Shown: positions 1 through 6,227, counted from the first letter of the stretch. The stretch is 6,363 nucleotides of DNA from Planctomycetota bacterium (GCA_023417165.1 JAEZGD010000640.1:1-6363), one strand, 5' to 3'. Numbers and translations are program-made. The notes: generated by a model not told the origin, from the sequence alone.

Positions 1-89
1 CCTTGGCTCTTGGAACTTCCCTTACCCCTTGGCCCTGTCGCCGGCTCCTGTTATCAAACGATCGTCCCACCCACCACAAGGCAAGTTCC

Positions 90-650
90 ATGTACGACAA
101 GCAACAACTGATTGCCCTGGTCCGCGAATTGGCGCTCGAATTCGGTGATTTTACGCTGGCGAGCGGCAAAAAGGCGAAGTTTTACCTCGATTGTCGCCGC
201 CTGACGCTCGATTCGCGCGGCGCGGTGCAAGTGGCCGAAGGCATTTTACAGTTGCTCCAGGGGCGGATGCCGGACGCGGTCGGTGGCATGGCGATTGGCG
301 CCGATCCAATCACCGCGGCCATCATCACGATTGCGGGAACGCGCGATCAGCGGCTCAAGGGCTTTATCGTCCGCAAAGAGGCCAAGCAACATGGCAAGGG
401 GCGCGATGTCGAAGGCCCGGTCAAGGCTGGCGAGACCGTGTTCATCGTCGAAGATGTCGTGACCACCGGTGGTAGCTCGCTGGCGGCGATCGAAAAGGTC
501 GAAGCCGCCGGCCTGAAAGTCGCCGGCGTGATCGCCATCATCGACCGCTTGGAAGGTGGCCGCGAGGCCTTCGCCGCGAAGGGCTATCAGCTAGAGACGC
601 TGCTGACCGTGCGCGACTTCGGCATCGAACCGCCTAGTGCTGAAGGGTAG
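90..650 (+). CDS. pyrE: Orotate phosphoribosyltransferase
   Basis: Cytosolic enzyme of de novo pyrimidine synthesis that joins orotate and PRPP to give orotidine 5'-monophosphate and pyrophosphate. The 186-residue product is close to the short bacterial form of the family. Visible motifs are the N-terminal FTLASGKKAKFYLDCR segment (residues 21-36), GMAIGADPI (66-74), the mobile catalytic loop VRKEAKQHGKG (94-104), and the type I phosphoribosyltransferase PRPP-binding motif VFIVEDVVTTGGSS (117-130). The start was placed at the ATG at 90. The open frame runs back to position 3, but those 29 extra residues (basic and Pro-rich) match nothing in the family. The ribosome binding site is weak (AAGG about 9 nt upstream). 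It ends TAG at 648-650 and is followed by a 143-nt gap before the next gene, so no operon is evident. Identification is secure; the exact start is slightly less so. Confidence 0.95.
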   Translation: MYDKQQLIALVRELALEFGDFTLASGKKAKFYLDCRRLTLDSRGAVQVAEGILQLLQGRMPDAVGGMAIGADPITAAIITIAGTRDQRLKGFIVRKEAKQHGKGRDVEGPVKAGETVFIVEDVVTTGGSSLAAIEKVEAAGLKVAGVIAIIDRLEGGREAFAAKGYQLETLLTVRDFGIEPPSAEG

Positions 651-652
651 TA

Positions 653-686
653 GGCCCTGGCGGCCTTTATCCGACGGACGCCGGCC
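653..686 (+). terminator. Possible weak hairpin terminator after pyrE
   Basis: Three bases after the pyrE stop, GGCC (653-656) and GGCG (659-662) can pair with CGCC (679-682) and GGCC (683-686), giving an 8-bp GC stem with a 2-nt bulge and a 16-nt loop. No T-tract follows. The position suits a terminator, but in GC-rich DNA such a structure can arise by chance. Confidence 0.2.
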
Positions 687-783
687 CGGCTAAATGAAAA
701 TACGGGAACACCCCCACTAGACTCGCAGCAGGCGGCCGAAGCGATTATGCTAGGGGCCTCGCCCATCCTTCCCACCTGCCTGC

Positions 784-789
784 GAGGAG
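784..789 (+). promoter_or_regulatory. Ribosome binding site of the metallophosphoesterase
   Basis: GAGGAG lies 4 nt before the ATG at 794. It supports this start, which also places a twin-arginine signal directly at the N-terminus. Confidence 0.6.
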
Positions 790-793
790 CCAC

Positions 794-2041
794 ATGCCTG
801 CTCTGCCTCGTCGTGAATTCCTGTCTGCTTCTGCTCTTGGGCTGTCGACGTTTGCCGCCGGCCTGACCTGGGGAGCCGACAAGCCGGCCAAAGAAAAAGA
901 AGCTCCCAAGCCGCTCCGCTCCAGCAGCAAAGAATCGCTGTTCCTGACGTGGTGGACCGATCCGACGACCACCATGGTCATTCAGTGGATCGGTAGCGAG
1001 GGCCAGCTTCCGACCATCAAGTACGCGCCGCTCGACACCGACGCCTGGCAGACCGCCAATGTCATTACCAAGCCCTTCCCCGATACCGAGTTGAAGGTGC
1101 ATCGCTGCGAACTGATCGGCCTGACTCCGGGGACCGAATACCAGTTCTGCATTAGCGAAGACGAGAAGAAGCATCGCTTCCGCACGATGCCGGCCAAGGC
1201 CACCAACACTTTCCAGTTCGTCACCGGCGGCGACTGCGGCACCGGCAAGCACGCGGTGATGTCGAACATTCTCGCGGCCAGGCAAGAGCCGTACTTCACG
1301 TTCATCGGCGGCGACTTGGCCTACGATAACGGTCGCTCGCCCGAGACGTTTTTGAAGTTCGTCCACAATTACGCCCAGCACATGATCGACCCGCAGGGGC
1401 GATTGATTCCGCTGCTGGCTTGCCCAGGCAACCACGAGGTCAATGGCGCGATCCCCAAGCGCTCTGCGGCGCCGCACTATCTGAGCGTCTTCGATGGTCT
1501 CTATAAAGAGACCAGCTACGACGTGCTCGATTTTGGCGATTACCTCAGCCTCGTGATGCTCGACACCGGGCATATTTCGCCCATCAAGGGAGCGCAAACC
1601 GACTGGTTGGCCCAAACGCTCGCTGCACGTTACGAACGGCCGCACTTGCTGGTGGCCAATCACGTGCCGGCGTATCCGTCGTATCGCCCCAGTGACAAGA
1701 CCGGCGCCGACAATCGCTCGCAGTGGTGCCCGCTCTTCGAACGGTATAGTGTCGATGCGGTGCTGGAGCATCACGACCACACGTTCAAGCGCACGCATCC
1801 GCTGACCAATGGCCTGATCGACAAGTACGGCGTTCCGTACCTTGGCGATGGCTCGTGGGGCCAGATCCGTCCGCTGAAAGATCCCGAGAAGCGTCCTTAT
1901 CTGGCGACGTATGCCTCGGCGTATCATGTCAGCGTGCATCGGTTGGAAGGCGAGACCCGCTTTCACATCGCCTTGGAATCCAACGGCAAAGTCGCCGACA
2001 TCTACACCTCGATGGGCAAACGCCCGGCGAAACGCGGGTAA
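794..2041 (+). CDS. Tat-exported purple acid phosphatase-like metallophosphoesterase
   Basis: A predicted secreted phosphoesterase of 415 residues. The N-terminus carries a twin-arginine signal (RREFL at residues 6-10, then a short hydrophobic stretch to about residue 27), so it should be exported folded by Tat with its metals in place. Residues about 46-132 look like the fibronectin-like N-terminal domain of purple acid phosphatases (TWWTDPTTTMVIQW, then LTPGTEYQFCI). The catalytic domain has the family's five metal-binding blocks in order: GDC (146-148), GDLAY (173-177, with the tyrosine that binds the ferric ion), GNHE (212-215), ANH (288-290) and HHDHTFKR (326-333), the last corresponding to GHxHxYxR with its first glycine replaced by histidine. 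The substrate is unknown; phosphate release from organic esters is the family's usual activity. The gene stands alone, with its own ribosome binding site, and converges on the M48 gene. Confidence 0.9.
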   Translation: MPALPRREFLSASALGLSTFAAGLTWGADKPAKEKEAPKPLRSSSKESLFLTWWTDPTTTMVIQWIGSEGQLPTIKYAPLDTDAWQTANVITKPFPDTELKVHRCELIGLTPGTEYQFCISEDEKKHRFRTMPAKATNTFQFVTGGDCGTGKHAVMSNILAARQEPYFTFIGGDLAYDNGRSPETFLKFVHNYAQHMIDPQGRLIPLLACPGNHEVNGAIPKRSAAPHYLSVFDGLYKETSYDVLDFGDYLSLVMLDTGHISPIKGAQTDWLAQTLAARYERPHLLVANHVPAYPSYRPSDKTGADNRSQWCPLFERYSVDAVLEHHDHTFKRTHPLTNGLIDKYGVPYLGDGSWGQIRPLKDPEKRPYLATYASAYHVSVHRLEGETRFHIALESNGKVADIYTSMGKRPAKRG

Positions 2042-2066
2042 TGCAGTGCGAATACGGTGATGACCT

Positions 2067-2089
2067 AGGTCGAAGCCATGCTTCGACCT
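2067..2089. terminator. Perfect 10-bp hairpin, likely terminator (convergent gap, first)
   Basis: AGGTCGAAGC (2067-2076) and GCTTCGACCT (2080-2089) are perfect reverse complements around the loop CAT. The structure lies 25 nt after the metallophosphoesterase stop, between converging genes, so it can fold in either transcript. There is no run of T on either side, so it could be a U-independent terminator or a 3'-end stabilising hairpin. Confidence 0.5.
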
Positions 2090-2114
2090 GCCGCATGCCG
2101 GGAAGCTCAACTCT

Positions 2115-2135
2115 GGACGACGCCGCGCGTCGTCC
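2115..2135. terminator. Perfect 9-bp hairpin, likely terminator (convergent gap, second)
   Basis: GGACGACGC (2115-2123) and GCGTCGTCC (2127-2135) are perfect reverse complements around the loop CGC. It sits 12 nt beyond the stop of the minus-strand M48 gene, so it is the first hairpin in that transcript and the second in the plus-strand one. On the plus strand it is followed by only a weakly T-rich stretch (TTCATT). Confidence 0.5.
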
Positions 2136-2147
2136 TTCATTCGGCAG

Positions 2148-4421
2148 CTAATCCGTCGACAGTGGGGCGAGCCCCAGCGCTCGCTCGACCTCTAACGCGG
2201 TCACCGCCAAATGCCCCGCCAGGCGAGCATACAAGGCAAAATAGCCATCGATTAGCGTGCCCGCAGCGCGATGCACCTCGCGGCTGTCGTGCGGCAGCGG
2301 CAAGTTGCCAAGGCAATAGTGACCGATGCTCAGCGCCTCGCCGGCGTGGTCCAAAGGATACTTGGTGCGCTGCAGCTCCAGCCGCGCCTCACTCATCAGT
2401 CGATTCACATCGCGCATGCGGCGTTCGATCGAATCGATCAGCGCCTCGCTATTGCCGCGCGGGCGTACATAGGTGCTCAGCATGCCGAGCGCCGCGTGTT
2501 CGTAGCGCAGTTGCGTCATCGTCTCTAGCTGTGGCGAAATCGCCACCAGCGCCTCATAGCACTTCACCGCCTGCGAGCGCAAACGAGCGGCATCGTCGAT
2601 GCGCGCCGCCACGCTCGAGACAAACAGCAGCTCGAGCGCGTCATGCAAGCGCTGTCCGAGCAGGCCTTCAAATTCTTTGAGCTTCTCGTTTAGTCGTGTT
2701 TGCACGAGCTTCGCTTCATCGCGTGCCTGACAGACGACGCCCGTCGAGTTCGTCGGAATGCGAAACGAATGCTTCTGCAACGAGACCTGCGCATACAGCA
2801 ATTCGATCGCCTGGCGAGCATCGCAAAGATGGGCATCGGCCGCGGCGTACTGCTGCAACCGCGGTCGATAGCGCTGCGCCGCTGCGGGCAACTGCTCCCG
2901 CACTTGCTGTAACCGGCGCAACACCTGCTTAGCGTCCTTGGGCGGCGCCGGCGGAGCGCTGGGAAGTTGCCACTGGCGCAGCGGCGAGAAAAAGCCAAGG
3001 CAGAACTGCTCGACTGCTTCGTCGCGCTGGCGATTCTGGCCGAGCCGCTCCAACAGTTCGTCGGTATTGTGCATATCGCTTTTGGCGAAATACTCGCCAA
3101 ACTTCCAGCGATAGAGGTCCCACGTGACGTTGCGGCCCAACTGTTCGAAGTCGGTAAAGAGCTGTGCGGCCGGCATTTCCAGCATGAACACGCCGGGCGA
3201 AGGTGAGCGTGTGACGCGCGCCACACGTGCCTCGCGCGATGGCTGTGCGTCGAACCAACCGGTCGGGGCCGCACTTGTTGAGGCGACCGCTGCATTGCTG
3301 GTGGCATAGGCCGCTACCAGTTTTGGCAAGTTGTCGCCCAAGCGTCCTTCCCGGCGAAACGCGTTCAAGGTGGCATGCGCCTGGCGTGAAGCCGCCTCCA
3401 GCGCCGCGATGCGATCGAGCGTGGCGGCAAACACCTCGCTGCCGGCCACACTCGCTTGACAACGATCGGCGTCGTAAACCATCTCGCGCGTGAACATGCC
3501 GCTCACGCATCGGCCCAGCAACATCAGCACCCACAGCACGCGCCGCGATAGCCAGATCAATCCCATTGTCAGATAGAGCAGCACGCCCAGTCGAATGTCG
3601 ACGTCTCCGGCGGTTTCTTCCAACCATTCGTCCCACTGATCGCGCTGCTCGACCGAGCGCTCGAGCCAGTTGTTGATCGCGCGAATCAGGTAATCCAAAC
3701 GCATGCCAACGCCTTGGCTGCAATGTCCCAGTTCATGCGCCAGCGCGCCGGCGAACTGCCGCATGGTCAATCCGGCCGCTAGCGAAACGCCAATCGTCAG
3801 CACGCGATCGCCTGTCAGCAAGCTCGCCGCGCCACGTTGAAAGCGCACCGCGGTCGTCACGCCGCTACCCACATCGATGCGACGGGGCGGCGGCGCGCCA
3901 AGCGTCGCACACAATTGATCGACCAGCGCGAACAGCACCGGCTCGCCATCGCGCGTCAGCGAGCGCGTGCCAACGTGCCGCGCCGCCGGCGCAATCAGCG
4001 GCTTGATCAAAAACAAAATCACCAGCGCCCCTGCGAAGGCAGGCATCGCATACAGGACAATGATTTCTGGCTCCACCGTCTCGAGCCAAAAGGCGTCGTA
4101 GACCAAGTGCAGATAGACGCCTGCCGCCACCAGGCCAATCAGCGCCAGATACACCAGCGGCAGCAGCAACATCACCAGCGCCGTCAGCAGCAATCCCAAC
4201 AGGTACGACAGCGTCGTGCGCTTGCGCGGAATGGATCCGTGAAACGCCGCTCGCACGTGCTTCGCAAGCGCTAGCCGCTGCGGATCGCTGGCCGCCGCGG
4301 GCGTGCGCGGCTGGCGGGGAAGAACGCCCGCCTTTTGACACGCCGGGCAACGGGATGGGCGGCCCGCCTGGGGCATCGCTAACGCAACCGGTCGTCCGCA
4401 CTGCTCACACGCTGTATCCAT
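2148..4421 (-). CDS. Membrane-bound M48-type zinc metallopeptidase with N-terminal zinc ribbon
   Basis: A 757-residue integral membrane protein related to the HtpX/Ste24 (M48) peptidases. Order of parts: a zinc ribbon with CEQC (5-8) and CPAC (25-28); hydrophobic segments at about 71-106 (probably two helices) and 119-141; the zinc peptidase motif HELGH (229-233, catalytic Glu230) preceded by the usual helix MRQFAGALA; another hydrophobic stretch at about 277-303; then REMVYDADR (312-320), the region that normally gives the third zinc ligand; and a long, mostly helical tail of over 400 residues without a recognised domain. In that third-ligand motif the usual Glu of ExxxD is a valine (Val315), although Glu313 is close by. 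The start is uncertain. The ATG at 4421 puts the zinc ribbon at the N-terminus and is chosen here. A GTG at 4508, adding 29 residues, has a much better Shine-Dalgarno sequence. The likely role is envelope or membrane protein proteolysis; the substrate is unknown. Confidence 0.85.
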   Translation of the reverse strand: MDTACEQCGRPVALAMPQAGRPSRCPACQKAGVLPRQPRTPAAASDPQRLALAKHVRAAFHGSIPRKRTTLSYLLGLLLTALVMLLLPLVYLALIGLVAAGVYLHLVYDAFWLETVEPEIIVLYAMPAFAGALVILFLIKPLIAPAARHVGTRSLTRDGEPVLFALVDQLCATLGAPPPRRIDVGSGVTTAVRFQRGAASLLTGDRVLTIGVSLAAGLTMRQFAGALAHELGHCSQGVGMRLDYLIRAINNWLERSVEQRDQWDEWLEETAGDVDIRLGVLLYLTMGLIWLSRRVLWVLMLLGRCVSGMFTREMVYDADRCQASVAGSEVFAATLDRIAALEAASRQAHATLNAFRREGRLGDNLPKLVAAYATSNAAVASTSAAPTGWFDAQPSREARVARVTRSPSPGVFMLEMPAAQLFTDFEQLGRNVTWDLYRWKFGEYFAKSDMHNTDELLERLGQNRQRDEAVEQFCLGFFSPLRQWQLPSAPPAPPKDAKQVLRRLQQVREQLPAAAQRYRPRLQQYAAADAHLCDARQAIELLYAQVSLQKHSFRIPTNSTGVVCQARDEAKLVQTRLNEKLKEFEGLLGQRLHDALELLFVSSVAARIDDAARLRSQAVKCYEALVAISPQLETMTQLRYEHAALGMLSTYVRPRGNSEALIDSIERRMRDVNRLMSEARLELQRTKYPLDHAGEALSIGHYCLGNLPLPHDSREVHRAAGTLIDGYFALYARLAGHLAVTALEVERALGLAPLSTD

Positions 4422-4463
4422 CGCCACAATGTTGCCCCGCTCATCAGAAGGATGCCAGGCACC

Positions 4464-4469
4464 AGTATA
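4464..4469 (-). promoter_or_regulatory. Possible -10 element for the M48 gene
   Basis: On the minus strand, TATACT lies 42 nt before the ATG at 4421, matching five of six bases of the sigma-70 -10 consensus. I see no good -35 element at the right distance. If real, transcription would begin downstream of the GTG at 4508 and favour the ATG start. Confidence 0.2.
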
Positions 4470-4519
4470 GTAAACGCCCCAGGCGATGCCTCCCGGCTTC
4501 CCACCCACCGCCTGGATCC

Positions 4520-4525
4520 CCTCCT
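4520..4525 (-). promoter_or_regulatory. Strong Shine-Dalgarno sequence before the alternative GTG start of the M48 gene
   Basis: Reading the minus strand, TAGGAGGGG precedes the GTG at 4508. AGGAGG is 11 nt from it, and the overlapping GGAGGGG is 9 nt away. This is the best Shine-Dalgarno match in the window and argues for the longer 786-residue form, against the domain-based choice of 4421. Confidence 0.35.
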
Positions 4526-4596
4526 AAAGGCAGCATTTCTCATTGCCTTCCCTCCAAGAAACACACAACGCAGGTAAAAACCACCACATTTCCACC

Positions 4597-4608
4597 CCAC
4601 CATGGTGG
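4597..4608. promoter_or_regulatory. 12-bp perfect palindrome, possible operator
   Basis: CCACCATGGTGG is a perfect dyad 24 nt upstream of the candidate -35 of the DUF1559 promoter, just before an AT-rich stretch. The size and location suit the site of a dimeric regulator, but no regulator gene is nearby and the sequence matches no operator I know. Confidence 0.3.
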
Positions 4609-4631
4609 CAAATCAAATTATTGCAAATTCG

Positions 4632-4660
4632 TTGCTTTTCCCAAGAACGTGGGGTATACC
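4632..4660 (+). promoter_or_regulatory. Candidate sigma-70-like promoter of the DUF1559-lipoprotein unit
   Basis: TTGCTT (4632-4637) and TATACC (4655-4660) are separated by exactly 17 nt and preceded by an AT-rich patch. The -35 matches consensus at three of six positions and the -10 at four of six. The -10 lies within the 8-bp palindrome GGTATACC (4653-4660). A start near 4667 would leave a leader of about 60 nt. Confidence 0.35.
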
Positions 4661-4710
4661 AACGCAATGACCACCACCCCCTCATCTCGGTGGCCGCCAT
4701 CTATTCTTGC

Positions 4711-4718
4711 AGGAAAGG
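4711..4718 (+). promoter_or_regulatory. Ribosome binding site fixing the DUF1559 start
   Basis: AGGAAAGG ends 7 nt before the ATG at 4726. It supports this start over the upstream in-frame ATG at 4543, as does the short pilin-type leader it produces. Confidence 0.6.
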
Positions 4719-4725
4719 CATACTC

Positions 4726-5682
4726 ATGTCGATTCGACTGCGATCGGGTTTCACGCTCGTGGAGTTATTGGTTGTCATCGCCATCATCGGCGTACTGGTG
4801 GCCTTGCTCTTGCCCGCTGTCCAGGCCGCGCGCGAAGCAGCGCGGCGCATGCAGTGCGGCAATCATCTGAAGCAGCTGGCTTTGGGCATGCATAACTATC
4901 ACGACACGCATGGTGTCTTTCCGGCCGCCATGTATGGCATTGGCGACGCGATCGATCATCGCCACACCTGGATTGAAACACTCTTTCCTTTTGTCGAGCA
5001 ACAGAACATCCACAGCCAGATCGATTTCTCGGTCCTCAATCACCAAGGCAACAATCCGGTAGTGCTCAATGCGGTGAAGTTGAACTTTTTGATGTGCCCC
5101 AGCGATCCAGAAAAGGGGCTCTATCCCAACAGCCGCGAAGGAACGTACACGCCGCACACTTCCACCATTACGGACGGACAATCGCTCGGTGCGAACTATG
5201 TGCTCAGCGCAGGGCCCATGCATGTCAACGCTTGCCCGATTGCGGCCATGAATCCCAACATCAATTGTCTTGGCACGCGTCTGGGACGCGGCATCAACGA
5301 TCAAGCGTATGGAATGTCGAACGGCGGCGCTAAGAGCCTGGATATGAGCGGTTGCAGCGATGGCACCAGTAATACCTTCCTGCTGGGCGAGGCCCTGCCG
5401 ATCTACAACACGCTGCACATGTATTTTGCTTCGCATGGACATTGTGGTTCAACGAACCCACCGCCCAACTACCACAAGCAATTCACGGCCTGCCCGAAAT
5501 CGCGCGCTAGCCGCGTCAATGCTTGCTATCAACAGATGTCCGGCTTTAAGAGCGAGCATCCTGGCATCGTGCAAATGGCGCTGACCGATGGCAGCATCCG
5601 CCCCTTCTCCGAGACGGTGAACTACACCGTCTGGCAATACCTGGGCAATCGCGCCGACGGCCAGCCCTTTGCAATGCCCTAA
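4726..5682 (+). CDS. DUF1559 family protein with type IV pilin-like N-terminus
   Basis: A 318-residue member of the DUF1559 family (also known as SBP_bac_10), present in many copies in planctomycete genomes and of unknown function. The N-terminus is a prepilin-type methylation/cleavage signal: a short basic leader MSIRLRSG, cut expected after Gly8, then FTLVELLVVIAIIGVLVALLLP with Phe at +1 and Glu at +5, forming one hydrophobic helix. Family landmarks follow: AREAARRMQCGNHLKQLALG (35-54), the YHDTHGVFP segment (58-66), FLMCPSDP (121-128), SDGTSNTFLLGE (211-222) and the C-terminal FKSEHPGIVQMALTDGS (274-290). The protein is probably processed by a prepilin peptidase and anchored in or assembled at the envelope. 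Eight cysteines lie outside the leader, several possibly disulfide-bonded. It appears to be co-transcribed with the lipoprotein gene 41 nt downstream. Confidence 0.93.
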   Translation: MSIRLRSGFTLVELLVVIAIIGVLVALLLPAVQAAREAARRMQCGNHLKQLALGMHNYHDTHGVFPAAMYGIGDAIDHRHTWIETLFPFVEQQNIHSQIDFSVLNHQGNNPVVLNAVKLNFLMCPSDPEKGLYPNSREGTYTPHTSTITDGQSLGANYVLSAGPMHVNACPIAAMNPNINCLGTRLGRGINDQAYGMSNGGAKSLDMSGCSDGTSNTFLLGEALPIYNTLHMYFASHGHCGSTNPPPNYHKQFTACPKSRASRVNACYQQMSGFKSEHPGIVQMALTDGSIRPFSETVNYTVWQYLGNRADGQPFAMP

Positions 5683-5723
5683 ATTCTGCAACTCTGCTTT
5701 TCAACTTCTTCCGGAGATTAGGC

Positions 5724-6143
5724 ATGCATCGTTGGTATACAGTGTTCCTGCTTGGCCTGGGCGTTGTGACTTTCGCAGGTTGCGGCAGTTCGGGGCCCAG
5801 CCTGACGAAGGTGCATGGCACGGTTCGTTATGATGGCACCCCGGTCACCAGCGGCACGGTGCAGTTCCAGGGCCAGCCAGGTCAGACGCCCGAGCTATTG
5901 CCGGGGACGGGCATTATCAATAGCGATGGCACCTACACCGTCACGACGGCGCATGGGCCGGGCCTGGCGGCAGGCAAGTACCTGGTCGGGGTCGTCAGCA
6001 TGGAGTCCGGCGATCTAGAGGCAGCGCAACCGGTCGTAAAATGGCTGGTTCCTGAGCGGTACGCGAATCCAGCCACGAGTGGACTGACTGCAGAGATATC
6101 CACCCAATCCGCGATGCCGCTGAATTTCGACCTGGCCAAATAG
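5724..6143 (+). CDS. Small transthyretin-like lipoprotein
   Basis: A 139-residue predicted lipoprotein of unknown function. The signal peptide MHRWYTVFLLGLGVVT is followed by the lipobox FAGC, with lipidation expected at Cys20; Phe at -3 is slightly unusual. The mature part matches the small beta-sandwich proteins common in Planctomycetes, related to carboxypeptidase-regulatory or transthyretin-like domains: VHGTVRYDGTPVTSGTVQF (30-48), NSDGTYTV (66-73), GLAAGKYLVGV (80-90), then VPERYANPATSGLTAEI (109-125) and the ending LNFDLAK. GGAG (5713-5716) lies 7 nt before the ATG. The gene sits 41 nt after the DUF1559 gene, an arrangement often seen in this phylum, and the two are probably expressed together. 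A structural or binding role at the cell envelope is inference only. Confidence 0.9.
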   Translation: MHRWYTVFLLGLGVVTFAGCGSSGPSLTKVHGTVRYDGTPVTSGTVQFQGQPGQTPELLPGTGIINSDGTYTVTTAHGPGLAAGKYLVGVVSMESGDLEAAQPVVKWLVPERYANPATSGLTAEISTQSAMPLNFDLAK

Positions 6144-6170
6144 CTGCTGCTTACAAGCTACGGCTCTCTT

Positions 6171-6193
6171 CAGCGCCTGCCTCGCAGGCGCTG
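6171..6193. terminator. Perfect 10-bp hairpin, likely terminator between convergent genes
   Basis: CAGCGCCTGC (6171-6180) and GCAGGCGCTG (6184-6193) are perfect reverse complements around the loop CTC. It lies 27 nt after the lipoprotein stop and 34 nt beyond the stop of the minus-strand gene, so it can serve both. No T-run follows in either direction, so a classical intrinsic terminator is not certain. Confidence 0.5.
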
Positions 6194-6227
6194 CAACAAA
6201 TGACAAAGCGCAACGAGCTATCGCGCG

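Larger units (their letters stand above)
4509..4725. other. Divergent intergenic region between the M48 and DUF1559 genes
   Basis: This gap (304 nt if the M48 gene starts at 4421) carries the control signals for two diverging genes. It contains a 12-bp palindrome at 4597-4608, an AT-rich patch at about 4609-4640 that stands out from the GC-rich surroundings, and a candidate plus-strand promoter at 4632-4660. Several CCACC copies occur, and one (4671-4675) can pair with GGTGG at 4689-4693 in the predicted leader. An open frame in phase with the DUF1559 gene runs through from 4543, but it would place the pilin-type leader in mid-protein, so I do not treat it as coding. Confidence 0.55.

Noticed and set aside
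29..56. Possible pyrE promoter (TTGGCC, 16 nt, TTATCA)
   Set aside because: Both boxes are poor matches to the consensus, and such pairs are expected by chance in an 89-nt stretch cut by the window edge.
3..89. 29-residue N-terminal extension of PyrE
   Set aside because: It resembles no part of the family, and the ATG at 90 gives a normal-length enzyme. The extension seems to be upstream DNA that happens to be open.
587..2140. 517-residue open frame on the minus strand
   Set aside because: It lies antisense over the whole metallophosphoesterase gene, which has complete family motifs. The product is Arg/Val/Gly-rich without a recognisable domain, typical of a shadow frame in GC-rich DNA.
2078..2680. 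200-residue plus-strand open frame
   Set aside because: Antisense to the end of the M48 gene, with an Arg/Ala/Ser/Pro-rich product, no domain and no good ribosome binding site.
2929..3723. 264-residue minus-strand frame inside the M48 gene
   Set aside because: Another frame of the same strand. The M48 frame is continuous and carries HELGH and the membrane helices, so this is not a frameshifted continuation.
3837..4274. 145-residue plus-strand open frame rich in Gln, Arg and His
   Set aside because: It is antisense to the membrane segments of the M48 protein. The odd composition follows from reading codons for hydrophobic residues backwards.
4671..4693. CCACC/GGTGG stem in the leader of the DUF1559 gene as a riboswitch or attenuator
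   Set aside because: Only a 5-bp stem with a 13-nt loop, and no alternative fold or known aptamer is visible.
4543..4725. 61-residue N-terminal extension of the DUF1559 protein
   Set aside because: Prepilin-type leaders are short. The ATG at 4726 gives an 8-residue leader and a good ribosome binding site, and the extension overlaps the likely promoter.
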